A DNA stretch of 64,000 nucleotides from Candidatus Fermentibacterota bacterium (GTDB lineage: Bacteria > Fermentibacterota > Fermentibacteria > Fermentibacterales > Fermentibacteraceae). How positions within the stretch are numbered: position 1 is the stretch's first letter; the number at the start of each line of letters is the position of its first letter. The stretch is taken from contig PDSZ01000034.1 of assembly GCA_002748705.1 (NCBI GenBank), positions 1-64,000 on the forward strand. The letters run 5' to 3'. Positions 52,375 through 61,590 of this stretch are shown here, one piece after another. The position numbers and the translations under genes were made by a program. The notes beneath the pieces are model-generated. The model saw only the letters and a list, made by a program, of their open reading frames with translations. It searched no databases and was not told the origin of the DNA.

Positions 52375-53394
52375 CTAACTAAAACTGCCGTTTGTTCCTG
52401 TAATCTTTGCTCCGCCAAGTATCTGAATCAGCTCACCGTTGGAGGCAATAGAACCTATATTCCTTGAATAGAACATGTTAAAGGGCATATCAAAAACCTC
52501 TGTGCCCTCCATGAAAAATGGCCTTTTCTCATTCAGCCACGACGCCCAATGGGAGATGTTTCCCTGATCAGCATCAGATTCCACCTGGCCGAAGTCAGGC
52601 AAAACACTCACATCCAATACTGTCTGTATTCCCAGTGGTATCTTGATATCCGCACCGAATGTACTCCAGCGATCATCAAACAGGTCATCACCGTTGGTAA
52701 ACTGCAGCCTGCCTGCCACAAATGGCCGGAATTCAATACTGTGTGAGGATGGCAGATCACTAAGCCCCTCCAGATCACCGAAAAGGGATACATCTATTCC
52801 GCCTTGCTCCTTCATTCTGAACATGTATCCCCCCTCATTGGAGTAGGAGATGCCCCTGTAGAAGTTGATTCCCCACAACTGCTCTTCACCGGAAGGGTAT
52901 CTGAGAGCAGACAAGGGAATGGCGAACTCGGCAGACCAGCCGGAATCACACTCCATCACAGCAGAACTCCATACGGCATCCCAGTTATCATCAAAGCCGC
53001 CTGCTGCAGTTCTCCTTGAATCCATCTGCGTGTTGTCCACTGTTACAGTGAACACATAGCAGTTGGAATCATCATTGAAGGTGTCCAGGTAGATACTGAT
53101 TCTGTCAACAGGAGCCCATTCATCCCTTGCTCCTGCCTGATGGTTGATTCTGGAAGGATCAGGATCGTGCATGAAACATCCTGCATACAGATACTGCGAG
53201 TCATACATTATTCTGACTGCAGTAGGCTGAGACAGCGGCACATCACATACAGGAGCGAATGCCGTAAAACTTGAAGTCTCAACGGCAGCCTGACTCCAGC
53301 AGAGGTCATCAAGCAGGCCGTCTATAACAGGAGGGCTCTCCGCTGTACCGGCCAGAATCCCAATCAGGAACTCTGTGAGTAGTGTGTAAAGCAT
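52375..53394 (-). pseudogene. DUF5916 / CBM9-like outer-membrane-associated protein, C-terminally truncated
   Basis: The first 339 residues of a DUF5916 protein. A signal peptide (1-17) precedes a CBM9-like sandwich (PPVIDGLLDDLCWSQA, YLYAGCFMHDPDPSRI, DRISIYLDTFNDD). The start of the DUF5916 domain follows (VLPDFGQVESDADQGN, NEKRPFFMEGTEVF, FYSRNIGSI, ILGGAKITG). Full-length proteins run on for several hundred residues as a beta-barrel-like region; here the frame ends where IS5-type sequence begins. The truncated product is unlikely to work. Confidence 0.82.
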
Positions 53395-53419
53395 TCCTGA
53401 TTATAGGCAATAATCTCAG

Positions 53420-53533
53420 TCAGGAAAACTTGACAGCAGAGACTTTTCCTGCAAATACAGCCCAACCTGCGAAAAAACCGAAAATCCAGGCAATCCACTG
53501 AAAAGTCCCACTTACACAGTAACTCAGTGCCAT
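53420..53533 (-). CDS. Possible 37-residue hydrophobic peptide
   Basis: ATG 53533 gives MALSYCVSGTFQWIAWIFGF and then FAGWAVFAGKVSAVKFS, one membrane span rich in Trp and Phe. There is no convincing ribosome site, so it may be the last helix of a lost membrane protein. Nothing else is seen in the region 53395-53709. Confidence 0.25.
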   Translation of the reverse strand: MALSYCVSGTFQWIAWIFGFFAGWAVFAGKVSAVKFS

Positions 53534-53709
53534 CTCATCTGCGACAGCTGGGAAAGAACTGTTGATGTGAATCTATTCAGAACGAAAAGAAGGCAAATAG
53601 CCATATACGAAATCATACAGAGTACACTGTATTATCAGCATGATCAAACCGATAAGCCTGAGAATCAGCTCTTCATCATTCTTCGCTGTGTCACTTTAGC
53701 TGTGAATAA

Positions 53710-54309
53710 TTAAAAAACGGTTTTCAACCGCCCCCAGCTGTTAACCTCAAGTGAGTTATTTAGCCCCATAAGAAGATAGATGAAGTAGTTACAATATCCA
53801 CTCCCGTTGATAAGAGGGCCGGATGCAGTAAAACTGTGAGGAAATTCATTCTGTGCATTGTCCGTTATCATTGAAGGCCATCCGCCTGAGCTGAATTCAG
53901 GACACAGCAGACACCAGAAATTACCAGGAACTTCAATCTGCGGATCATAAGTTACAAAACATGGTGTCATATGTGAAGCGGTCATCACTCTGCTGTCCAG
54001 AAGCAATTCAGGCCCTGAAACATCTCCACTCCAGAGTTCAACAGTAATATCTGAGGTGTCCCACGGGTACGAAGAATAGTGATAAAACCAGAGTGAAGCC
54101 TGCTGAACACTGCCCTCTGTGGAACCTGAATAAAAATCCTCCAGATTAAACCAGGTGCCGCGCCATGTTCCTTCCCAGATCACCCACTCAGGTGTGCCGT
54201 TGCAGTATGAGAGCCACTCAAGACTGTCCTCTGACTCACCATAAGCCGGTTTCTCAAATGAGCCATCGGCAAACAGGTATGCTGCTGCAAGTACAATCAT
54301 TACTAACAT
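53710..54309 (-). CDS. Secreted hypothetical protein ending in an SWGRLK tail
   Basis: A 199-residue protein with a signal peptide (about 1-14) and an aromatic, Cys-containing beta-rich body (WVIWEGTWRGTWFNLEDFYS, VELWSGDVSGPELLLDSRV). The chain ends NSLEVNSWGRLKTVF. The W-x-x-[IL]-K tail recurs near the end of the secreted protein at 60859 (RTWAGIKLNL). AAGGAGATG precedes ATG 54309. No family was recognised. Confidence 0.6.
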   Translation of the reverse strand: MLVMIVLAAAYLFADGSFEKPAYGESEDSLEWLSYCNGTPEWVIWEGTWRGTWFNLEDFYSGSTEGSVQQASLWFYHYSSYPWDTSDITVELWSGDVSGPELLLDSRVMTASHMTPCFVTYDPQIEVPGNFWCLLCPEFSSGGWPSMITDNAQNEFPHSFTASGPLINGSGYCNYFIYLLMGLNNSLEVNSWGRLKTVF

Positions 54310-54424
54310 TTCATCTCCTTTCTAATCAGCAATTCAAAAAGGATAAAAGCATAACCTTTACCATTGCCTTTCCTTGTTGCAGTGCATCTCTTTGCCTGTT
54401 CATTACAAATAACTCTATCAATAG

Positions 54425-54481
54425 CCACATAGGAAAATTTCCTTAAGCTAAGGAAATTTTCCCAATTGCTGCACTATGTGG
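54425..54481. repeat. Long nested inverted repeat between divergent genes
   Basis: GGAAAATTTCCTTA (54432-54445) and TAAGGAAATTTTCC (54449-54462) are perfect 14-bp arms around AGC. Outside them, CCACATA (54425-54431) pairs with TATGTGG (54475-54481), leaving an unpaired CAATTGCTGCAC on one side. It sits between the divergent 53710 and 54536 genes. It could be a large operator, a cruciform, or a miniature mobile element. Confidence 0.6.
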
Positions 54482-54535
54482 TTCCAGCTGTTTTTATCTT
54501 GCTGAATTATGATATTACTAAAGGAGGCAGAATCA

Positions 54536-57500
54536 ATGAGACGAGTAAAGATAGGGAATATTTCTCAACGAATACACAGTTCTGAAAATCTGACCCATGT
54601 ATTTTTTTTAGACAGCAGCGGAAAAACCAGATTCGGCAGAAAGATTCCCTCGGATGCTCCACTGAAACAACTTGCAATTCTCTATCAGGCAGCTGAAGGC
54701 CTGGAGCATATCATTGTTCCGGATGGGATATCTCCGCTCCCTGAGGGCGGTTTTTGCCTCTCAATAGACTGGAATGGATCATCCTCTCCCGCTCAGGGAA
54801 TTCACATGCGGGAAATCATTCAGCCCCTGGCCTCTCTCCAAACAGCAGGGCTTTCACACCTGTCAATTGACAGACATTCATTTATTAAGGACTGTGAGGG
54901 GCTGATTAAGCTTGTATTCTGGGGTGACGGACTCCTGGGCTTAGGCAGAAATCAGGCACCTGAGCTGGTGTCAGGAGGTATTCCCGGAATAATATCAGAC
55001 CTGTTTGCAGCAGCAAAATGTTCTCTTGAGAGCAGCTGGCTTAAGGACATTCGAGAGCAAAAGGCAGCTTCAGAGCTGTGTTCAAAAAACTATGAAGTAC
55101 GATGCTCCGCAGCGGAAAAGGCAGGGGTTCTCTGCGGCAAGCCTGCTTTTCGGCCACAAACCCTCCTTTCCGATGATCTTACCTTTATTACTTCAGGCAG
55201 CTGGCAGGCTAGAGACAGGGAGATTAACAGTGCCGTATGCCTGGCAGCCGAAAGAGGATGGGCATGCCGTGTACTGAGACATTCTGTAACAGATCAGGGC
55301 AGACCACTGCCCGGTGTAGCTGAAGGAACAGTTACCACATCACCGGAACAGCTTATAAGGAACACTTTCGGTTCAAAAGGCGGTATAGAGAAACTGCTTG
55401 TTATCTCTGAAGTTTCCAGTGACCAGCCGGATCTCACAGCAATTATACGAAAGCTGCATATTCTCTCACCTCCGGGACTACACATAATAGTTACAGGCCA
55501 GTCTGTTCCCGATACTGTTCCCGGCAAAGTACTGAAACTTGCAGGAAAAGGTGAAACAGCTCTGGATGTGCCGCTGCAAATGGCAGATATGACTCTAAAC
55601 CACAAGATAGTTACTTCTGAGAATGGGCCCGTTGCAAGAATTCCGGAAACTTCCATTCCAGATAATGTGGAAAGGTCTCTGTCTGGAGAAACGCTTTTTC
55701 TTGAAGGCGGATGGCGCTGGATAGCGGCAAATCCTGATCTTTTCACCGGAGAGCAGGTTGCTGAATCTCTTTTCAGACTGGGGCGATACAGAGAAGCTCT
55801 GGATTCCGTGCCTTCAGACTGTACTACCCTGAAAGCTGAGATACTGGCAGGAATGGGAAGATTCTCCGACTCTCTTGAACTCCTTAACAGTTCCAGTGAT
55901 CCGCTTCTGGTATCCAGGGTTTACACAGGTCTGGGAGAGATTGGTGAGGCGCTTAAAACTCTTGAAATGGCAAATAGCAGCGCCTTTCTGACAGAACTCG
56001 CAAATCTTTACGATCTTTCCGGTAAAGCCGCTGCAGGGATCAGTCTGCTTGAGAACGGTCTTAAGAACGCATCAGGAACCGAAAAGGTCGGTCTGCTCTG
56101 TTCTCTGCGCAACCTGGAGATGAGACTGGGACTGATTCACAAGGCTCTTGAGCACGCTGAAGAGGCAGTTCTAATCTCGCGACAGACTTCTGATGTGGAA
56201 TCTCTTATTAAAAGTCTTCAGGCCAGAGGACGAACCCTTCAAGTCACTGGAAAATGGAAAGAAGCTCAGAGCGATTTTCAGACTGCTGTGCTTCTCAGCG
56301 ATGAGAATGTTGTTTCAATGGAACGGCCTGCAGAAATAGATCTTCTGGATATTGAAATCCGTATGGGCAGAATTGCAGAGGCAGCAATAATCTTTGAAAA
56401 CCTCGCAAGAAAACTCCTTAATGGAGGAGAACTTGGAAAGCAGATGCTTCTCATGCTGAAAGCAAACCTTGGCTGCTACCTGGGGTGCGGAAAAAAAGCT
56501 CTCCCTCACGCACTGAAGGCAGAGGAAATGGCCTCAGAAATGGGGCTTGAACTATACAGCGGTCTGAGCACGCTTTACGCAGGAAAGCTCAACATACAGG
56601 CAGGCAACTCAAGACGGGGCATAGAACTTCTCAACAAGGCAATGTCAACAGGGCACATACTGGGCGACAAACACCTTGTATGGCTGGCGGAGATTGAACT
56701 TCTTCTGAACAGTGAATCAGTTGAGAAAACAGCAGAAGGCAGATTGCCTGATTACGATCAGTTCCCGGAAGAAAATCTTATAGTAAGGGTAATTCTGAAC
56801 GATCAAAGACAGGATTCACTCTCTGCCCTTCTTGATCTTCCATCGCCTTTCGTAGCCTGCAGACTTGCTGACAGGTATGGGATGCCTGAGGACAGGCTTT
56901 TGCGTAACAGGCTTCAGAAAGCCCGTGATGGAATCCTCAGCCAGATGTCCGAAGAGATAAAATCAGACTATCTCTCAACTTTTATCACACCCTGGAACGA
57001 CTCTGAGGATCCAGCCTCTGCTCTTAGGAATTCACTGGATCTGATCAGAAAACAAGCTCTCTGGATAGCTGACTACTGCGAAGGTACAGTAGGGCTTGAA
57101 ACACTGGAAAATATTCTGGAACTTGACAGAATCTCAACAGAAGAGTTTTCCGGATCTGAAGAGGTCTCACATACATGGCCTTTATACATATCCGGCAATG
57201 AATCCAATCTGACGGCAGAGTTTCTGCTTCCCGCTGCTGCAGTGATAGCCTCTTTGCCCTCTCCGGAACTACAGCCGAACTCTTCGAAAAAAAGCCTGAG
57301 CCGTTTAGTGGGTGATTCAGAAGAGATGAATCGAATAAGAAATGCTATAGAGAGATTTGCACCTGAAGATATTCCTGTTCTCATAACAGGAGAAACCGGT
57401 ACCGGTAAAGAGGTTTGCGCTCTTGAAATTCATGACAGGAGCAAAAGAAAAAACGGAAGATTTGTACCTGTGGACTGCGGAGCAATTCCGGAGAACCTCA

Positions 57501-58165
57501 TGGAATCCGAGCTGTTCGGTGCAGCAGCAGGGGCATACACAGGCATATCAGCTTCCCGCACAGGACTGCTTGAGGAAGCTGCAGGAGGAACACTGTTTCT
57601 GGATGAAATAGGCAACCTTCCTCTTCTGATGCAGGTGAAGCTGCTCAGAGCGCTGGATTCAGGCACATTCCGCAGATTAGGAGAAACCAGGGAAAGAAAA
57701 ACTGATGTGAGAATCATAGCAGCTACCAATTCAACTCTTGAGAAACTTATGAATCAGGGCATTTTTCGCTCAGACCTCTACTACCGAATCTCAGCAGTAA
57801 GGCTCCACCTGCCTCCCTTAAGGGACAGATTCAGTGATTTGAAGGCACTGGCAGCTCACTTTGCAGAAAAACCCCTGAGCCCTGGAGCATTAAAGCTACT
57901 CATGGGATACAGCTGGCCAGGCAATGTAAGGGAACTGCGCAATGTGATTAAGCTGGCAGCCATTACAGCAGAAGAAGCTGTGATAAGAAAGTGCGATATC
58001 ACCCTTGCCATTGAAGGGGATAAAGCCGACGGAGCAGTTACTCTCAGAGATGCCATCAGAGTACATGTGACAGAAACAGTGAACAGATGCAACGGCAACA
58101 GGGCAATGGCAGCAAGAGTACTTCAGTGCGATCCCAAAACTCTGAGAAAATACCTTAACAGTTAA
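54536..58165 (+). CDS. Pseudokinase / STAND-like / TPR / sigma-54 activator fusion
   Basis: A 1209-residue protein; ATG 54536 has AAAGGAGG nine bases upstream. Residues about 80-175 look like the C-lobe of a Ser/Thr kinase with degraded motifs (SIDRHSFIKD for the catalytic loop, VFWGDG for DFG, APELVSGG kept). Residues about 205-370 resemble a STAND ATPase without an intact P-loop (TFITSGSWQARDRE, KLLVISEVSSDQPD). TPR-like helices fill about 400-740. A sigma-54 AAA+ domain covers about 920-1130: GETGTGKE, GAYTGI in place of GAFTGA, TLFLDEIGNLP, NVRELRN. A Fis-type HTH ends the protein. It should activate sigma-54 promoters in response to a signal sensed by the N-terminal half. Confidence 0.85.
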   Translation: MRRVKIGNISQRIHSSENLTHVFFLDSSGKTRFGRKIPSDAPLKQLAILYQAAEGLEHIIVPDGISPLPEGGFCLSIDWNGSSSPAQGIHMREIIQPLASLQTAGLSHLSIDRHSFIKDCEGLIKLVFWGDGLLGLGRNQAPELVSGGIPGIISDLFAAAKCSLESSWLKDIREQKAASELCSKNYEVRCSAAEKAGVLCGKPAFRPQTLLSDDLTFITSGSWQARDREINSAVCLAAERGWACRVLRHSVTDQGRPLPGVAEGTVTTSPEQLIRNTFGSKGGIEKLLVISEVSSDQPDLTAIIRKLHILSPPGLHIIVTGQSVPDTVPGKVLKLAGKGETALDVPLQMADMTLNHKIVTSENGPVARIPETSIPDNVERSLSGETLFLEGGWRWIAANPDLFTGEQVAESLFRLGRYREALDSVPSDCTTLKAEILAGMGRFSDSLELLNSSSDPLLVSRVYTGLGEIGEALKTLEMANSSAFLTELANLYDLSGKAAAGISLLENGLKNASGTEKVGLLCSLRNLEMRLGLIHKALEHAEEAVLISRQTSDVESLIKSLQARGRTLQVTGKWKEAQSDFQTAVLLSDENVVSMERPAEIDLLDIEIRMGRIAEAAIIFENLARKLLNGGELGKQMLLMLKANLGCYLGCGKKALPHALKAEEMASEMGLELYSGLSTLYAGKLNIQAGNSRRGIELLNKAMSTGHILGDKHLVWLAEIELLLNSESVEKTAEGRLPDYDQFPEENLIVRVILNDQRQDSLSALLDLPSPFVACRLADRYGMPEDRLLRNRLQKARDGILSQMSEEIKSDYLSTFITPWNDSEDPASALRNSLDLIRKQALWIADYCEGTVGLETLENILELDRISTEEFSGSEEVSHTWPLYISGNESNLTAEFLLPAAAVIASLPSPELQPNSSKKSLSRLVGDSEEMNRIRNAIERFAPEDIPVLITGETGTGKEVCALEIHDRSKRKNGRFVPVDCGAIPENLMESELFGAAAGAYTGISASRTGLLEEAAGGTLFLDEIGNLPLLMQVKLLRALDSGTFRRLGETRERKTDVRIIAATNSTLEKLMNQGIFRSDLYYRISAVRLHLPPLRDRFSDLKALAAHFAEKPLSPGALKLLMGYSWPGNVRELRNVIKLAAITAEEAVIRKCDITLAIEGDKADGAVTLRDAIRVHVTETVNRCNGNRAMAARVLQCDPKTLRKYLNS

Positions 58166-58268
58166 GACATTAGCGGCAATTCAACCAGCAAAGCTCAGAG
58201 CCAGATTCAAATACCTGTCAGTATGGATATAATTCTGGAAAACTTAAAATTCCGCCCTTCAGTATACC

Positions 58269-58640
58269 TCAAAAACTGCGCATAGCTATTTTGAAAGCAT
58301 AGGTTTTTTCAGGCTGAATTTCGCTCTCAATGCACTTTACCTGCTGCTCTTTCACTGTTACCATCTCTTCGCCAAGAGGGCTGGTTTTCTCAACTGAAGG
58401 GCGGAGGTCAGCCTCAGGGTTCTGAAGGGTCACCTGGTAGAGAAAGCCGGTCTGCCTGCCGTTTTGCTCCACTTCCACAAGTATTTCGTCTTTGTCTGTA
58501 TCCTCTGTGAAGGCGAAACTTAGTTCAGCAGGCTTGTGGGAATACGCTTTTGCAAGCTCCGCAAAGGGAGTTACATAAGAGCCTGGCTTCAGTGTGGTAA
58601 GCTTTTCCGGACTTCCGTGATACCATACATAAGGTTTCAT
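58269..58640 (-). CDS. Small ART-like protein with YHGS motif
   Basis: A 123-residue protein beginning MKPYVWYHGSPEKLTTLKPG and SYVTPFAELAKAYSHKPAEL. The Y-H-G-S start, the S/T-x-x-x-x-x-A-x-x-[YF] block and a late Glu (KEQQVKCIESEI) recall the H-Y-E fold of small ADP-ribosyltransferase-like proteins. A ribosome site AGAGGTATAAC precedes ATG 58640. The catalytic assignment is a guess from pattern; no substrate or antitoxin partner is evident. Confidence 0.5.
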   Translation of the reverse strand: MKPYVWYHGSPEKLTTLKPGSYVTPFAELAKAYSHKPAELSFAFTEDTDKDEILVEVEQNGRQTGFLYQVTLQNPEADLRPSVEKTSPLGEEMVTVKEQQVKCIESEIQPEKTYAFKIAMRSF

Positions 58641-58811
58641 GTTATACCTCTGATGGAGGTAGATTTCGTTGAAACCTGTTGCCGGGCAGGGCGAAGCTGC
58701 ATGAGAATGGAAAGGCGGGTTTCCAGCTGCTTCTTAAAGCTGTTGATTGCAGGAAGCTTCATTGACAGCTGAAGAAACCTGAAAGATGAATGGTTCTGAA
58801 GAGGCTTTTCA

Positions 58812-60002
58812 TCAGTAAGTGACGATATCATAACCGTCTGTGGTGAATACGAAGGTGCCGTCCCGGTCTGTTCTGAATGTAGGTATTCTCCGGCTGTCAA
58901 GCCTGTTTATCACCTCGGAGTGCGGATGACCGTAGGGATTGCCTGATCCTACTTCGATGGCTGCATATGACGGGTCTACAGCATCGAGCCAGGAATTCGA
59001 TGTTGAGGTGTAGGATCCATGATGCCCCACCTTGAGAACAGTTGCCTGTATTTCATCAGGGCTGTAGAGGTTCAGAATTACATCCTCGCCGCCATCTGTT
59101 TCAAGGTCGCCGGTAAATAGAAACGAGACAGACTTGAATGTTACCCTGATGACTATTGAAGCATTGTTCTGATTACCTGATGAGGGCTCTTTTTCAGGGT
59201 TGAGCACCTTTACTGTGAGTTCAGGATCCCAGTCAAGAATCATGTCTCTGTATGTGGGAATGTATTCTGCGTCAGAGTGCTCAACACTGTTGAGAAAATA
59301 CTCGTAAGCGCCTGATGCTTCTCCCTTCCAGGCGCAGTCCCACACCCTGTCCACAGGCATGGCATCCAGAACATCACTCAGCCCGCCTACATGGTCTGAA
59401 TGGGGATGGGTTGCGACCATTCCCTCAAGACGATCTATTCCCAGACTGTCCAGAAGCGGCAGTATTCTGTCTTCGCCGCAGCTCCAGGCCGGTGTCCATG
59501 AGCCGCCGTCTATGAGATAGTTGTTTCCTGAAGGCGTTCTCACCAGAATGGCGTCTCCTGACAAGTCTCCGTGGGATGGATCAATGAATACAACTGTAAG
59601 ATTGCCTGGTTCGTTCACAGGAACAGTAAGGTCTGCCTCATTGCTCCATGATGAAAGCAGAGCTTCGTTCCTGGTTTCCAGAGCATACCAGTAATGTATG
59701 CCTGGCTCGGCAGTCTCATCTATCCATGTATTCTGCAGCGGATCGTTTGAAACTATTCTTACAGCCCTGGCCTGTGAAGGGTCTTCATGAATCCCCGGAG
59801 ACTGGCTGCGCCAGAGAACATAGGCATTGAAGTCATGGTTCGGGCACTGGGTCCAGCTGGTGTAAACAGCAGTATCAGCATGAAGCTGTACAGTTAAAAC
59901 ACTTGGAGCGGGATTGCCGGAATAATCAGAAGGTGAATCTCCGCACGAGACGGCAAGAATCAGAAAAACAGTAACGAGAACCATCACCCTGGCGGTATTC
60001 AC
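58812..60002 (-). CDS. Lipoprotein with fibronectin-like and ComEC-type MBL hydrolase domains
   Basis: A 396-residue protein with a lipobox LAVSC (about residues 16-20). Residues about 30-130 form an FN3-like sandwich (TSWTQCPNHDFNAYVLWRSQ). Residues about 135-396 are the MBL domain seen at the C-terminus of ComEC/Rec2: ATHPHSDHVGGL, FLFTGDLET, VLKVGHHGSYTSTS and NPYGHPH. All metal ligands are present, so it is probably an active extracytoplasmic phosphodiesterase or nuclease. Free-standing, surface-anchored forms may degrade DNA for nutrients. Confidence 0.88.
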   Translation of the reverse strand: MNTARVMVLVTVFLILAVSCGDSPSDYSGNPAPSVLTVQLHADTAVYTSWTQCPNHDFNAYVLWRSQSPGIHEDPSQARAVRIVSNDPLQNTWIDETAEPGIHYWYALETRNEALLSSWSNEADLTVPVNEPGNLTVVFIDPSHGDLSGDAILVRTPSGNNYLIDGGSWTPAWSCGEDRILPLLDSLGIDRLEGMVATHPHSDHVGGLSDVLDAMPVDRVWDCAWKGEASGAYEYFLNSVEHSDAEYIPTYRDMILDWDPELTVKVLNPEKEPSSGNQNNASIVIRVTFKSVSFLFTGDLETDGGEDVILNLYSPDEIQATVLKVGHHGSYTSTSNSWLDAVDPSYAAIEVGSGNPYGHPHSEVINRLDSRRIPTFRTDRDGTFVFTTDGYDIVTY

Positions 60003-60018
60003 AGCAAGTCCCTTCTAA

Positions 60019-60780
60019 TCAGTTTAACAGAGTATCTTCCGCTCCGGTAACAGGAAGCACAGGCGCATCTCCGTCATGGATAACGAATATATCATAGAAC
60101 TGCTGAAAAAGCCTTCTGCTGTTATCTGAGAACATGAGTTTGAATTCCGGTGATTCTGAAAGAGCCGTTATCTCTTCAGCCAGAATTATCTCCCTTAACT
60201 TCCACTGAGGGCAGGAATACACAGCTGTGTATGATAATGTGCCGTCTTCATGCCTGGCACTTTCGTAGTGAGAAGCCTCCTCCTCAAGAAAGGGGAAATC
60301 AGTATTTCCGGCAATGATGCTTAACACCTTTCTTCCTGTAATTACCGGCAGTGCTGTTGCCTGAGCAGAACAGGGTTCTATGTGGGCCATATGGGGCTGC
60401 AGCGTGCATTGGAATATCAGTTCAAATGACTTTTCAGTTTCTTCGTGTGAAATATTTCTGCATGTGACCACAGGCTTTATCTCCAGAAAAACTCCCTCTG
60501 TTTCTGCGGAGCAGCCTCTCAGCTCGTATCTGGTCCAGCTGCCGCAGCTTTGTATCTCCACCACACCTCCTCCAACCAGCAGTCTTCTGGAGCGAACAGT
60601 GTCAGGCTGAACATGAGGGCTTGGAGAAACAGGAACTCTATAAGGATGCTCAGGAACCAGATAAACTGTATCCGGGTTCACTTTTCCTGCTGAAGGTGAG
60701 TGATGAGTTGACTGGTCATAATAGTTCACTGTACAGGCCATGAGAAGAGTCAGAAATAAAACCGGAATTCTTTTTTTCAT
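60019..60780 (-). CDS. Hypothetical lipoprotein
   Basis: A 253-residue protein; ATG 60780 has AAAGGAG upstream and lies 17 codons inside the longest frame. The signal ends in lipobox LLMAC. The body is beta-rich (GGGVVEIQSCGSWTRYEL, FELIFQCTLQPHMAHIEP) with no recognised domain. It is 16 bases upstream of the MBL lipoprotein on the same strand, so they probably share a transcript. Confidence 0.65.
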   Translation of the reverse strand: MKKRIPVLFLTLLMACTVNYYDQSTHHSPSAGKVNPDTVYLVPEHPYRVPVSPSPHVQPDTVRSRRLLVGGGVVEIQSCGSWTRYELRGCSAETEGVFLEIKPVVTCRNISHEETEKSFELIFQCTLQPHMAHIEPCSAQATALPVITGRKVLSIIAGNTDFPFLEEEASHYESARHEDGTLSYTAVYSCPQWKLREIILAEEITALSESPEFKLMFSDNSRRLFQQFYDIFVIHDGDAPVLPVTGAEDTLLN

Positions 60781-60858
60781 TGAAACTCCTTTCCAGCCTA
60801 TCATACACAGGTACTGCAGGAAGTGTTCCATGTTATGTTTCCTGTGAGGGAGGTTTTC

Positions 60859-61569
60859 ATGTTATCAGCATTGATTATGGCAGTTTTGTGTTCCGGAGTG
60901 ATCTTTCAGGATGATTTCAATGACGGAAATGCAGAGGGATGGCATGAAGTAGGGCCATCCAACTTTCAGGTCAGCGATGGCTGGTATCACTTCTGGGGCG
61001 GCGGCGCTGTAAATGACGCAACTTCTTTCAGGGCTGACCAGGGAGAAACCATGAGTACTGAAAACTATGTGATAACACATGATGTGAAGATAGATGTGGG
61101 CACTTTCGGCGGATGCATGGTCAGGTACAGGGAAGAAGGTGAATACAACATAATGCTGGTTCTCGGACTTCCCCAGCAGAAACTCCTTCTCTACCGCTGG
61201 TACTGGAACAGCATAGAGCTTGTGGATTCACAGCCATTTCAGGTTGAGGAAAATGTTTCCTATACAGTTTGTTTTCAGTGTTCAGGCGAGACCTTTTCAG
61301 GCAAGGCCTGGGAAACCGGATCACCTGAACCTGGTCAGTGGATGGTAACTGCCCAGGATACCCTTTCAGCTTCAGGAGCTGCTGCTCTGTTCACTGCAGG
61401 TGTGTTCAGTAAAGACACCGATGTATCCATGAGCTGCTACTTTGACAATGTGACCGTTGAAGATGCTGAACCATCCGAATTCTCACAGCGTACCTGGGCA
61501 GGAATCAAGCTGAATCTTCAGCTTTCTACGCCTTTGCAAAAGGGTCGTCAGCAACGGTTACCCGACTGA
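60859..61569 (+). CDS. Secreted concanavalin-like (LamG/DUF1080-type) protein
   Basis: About 236 residues from ATG 60859 (GGGAGG upstream). The signal peptide is about 1-17. The mature part matches a jelly-roll sandwich of the 3-keto-disaccharide-hydrolase/LamG type: FQDDFNDGNAEGWHEVG at the start, FGGCMVRYREEGEYNIML in the middle, and SMSCYFDNVTVEDAEPSE at the end. The tail RTWAGIKLNLQLSTP resembles the SWGRLK end of the 53710 protein and may be extended by a small frameshift, since the usual position of the stop would be near 61515. Carbohydrate binding is likely. Confidence 0.65.
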   Translation: MLSALIMAVLCSGVIFQDDFNDGNAEGWHEVGPSNFQVSDGWYHFWGGGAVNDATSFRADQGETMSTENYVITHDVKIDVGTFGGCMVRYREEGEYNIMLVLGLPQQKLLLYRWYWNSIELVDSQPFQVEENVSYTVCFQCSGETFSGKAWETGSPEPGQWMVTAQDTLSASGAAALFTAGVFSKDTDVSMSCYFDNVTVEDAEPSEFSQRTWAGIKLNLQLSTPLQKGRQQRLPD

Positions 61570-61590
61570 AACTCAGTTCCAGTTTCCCTC

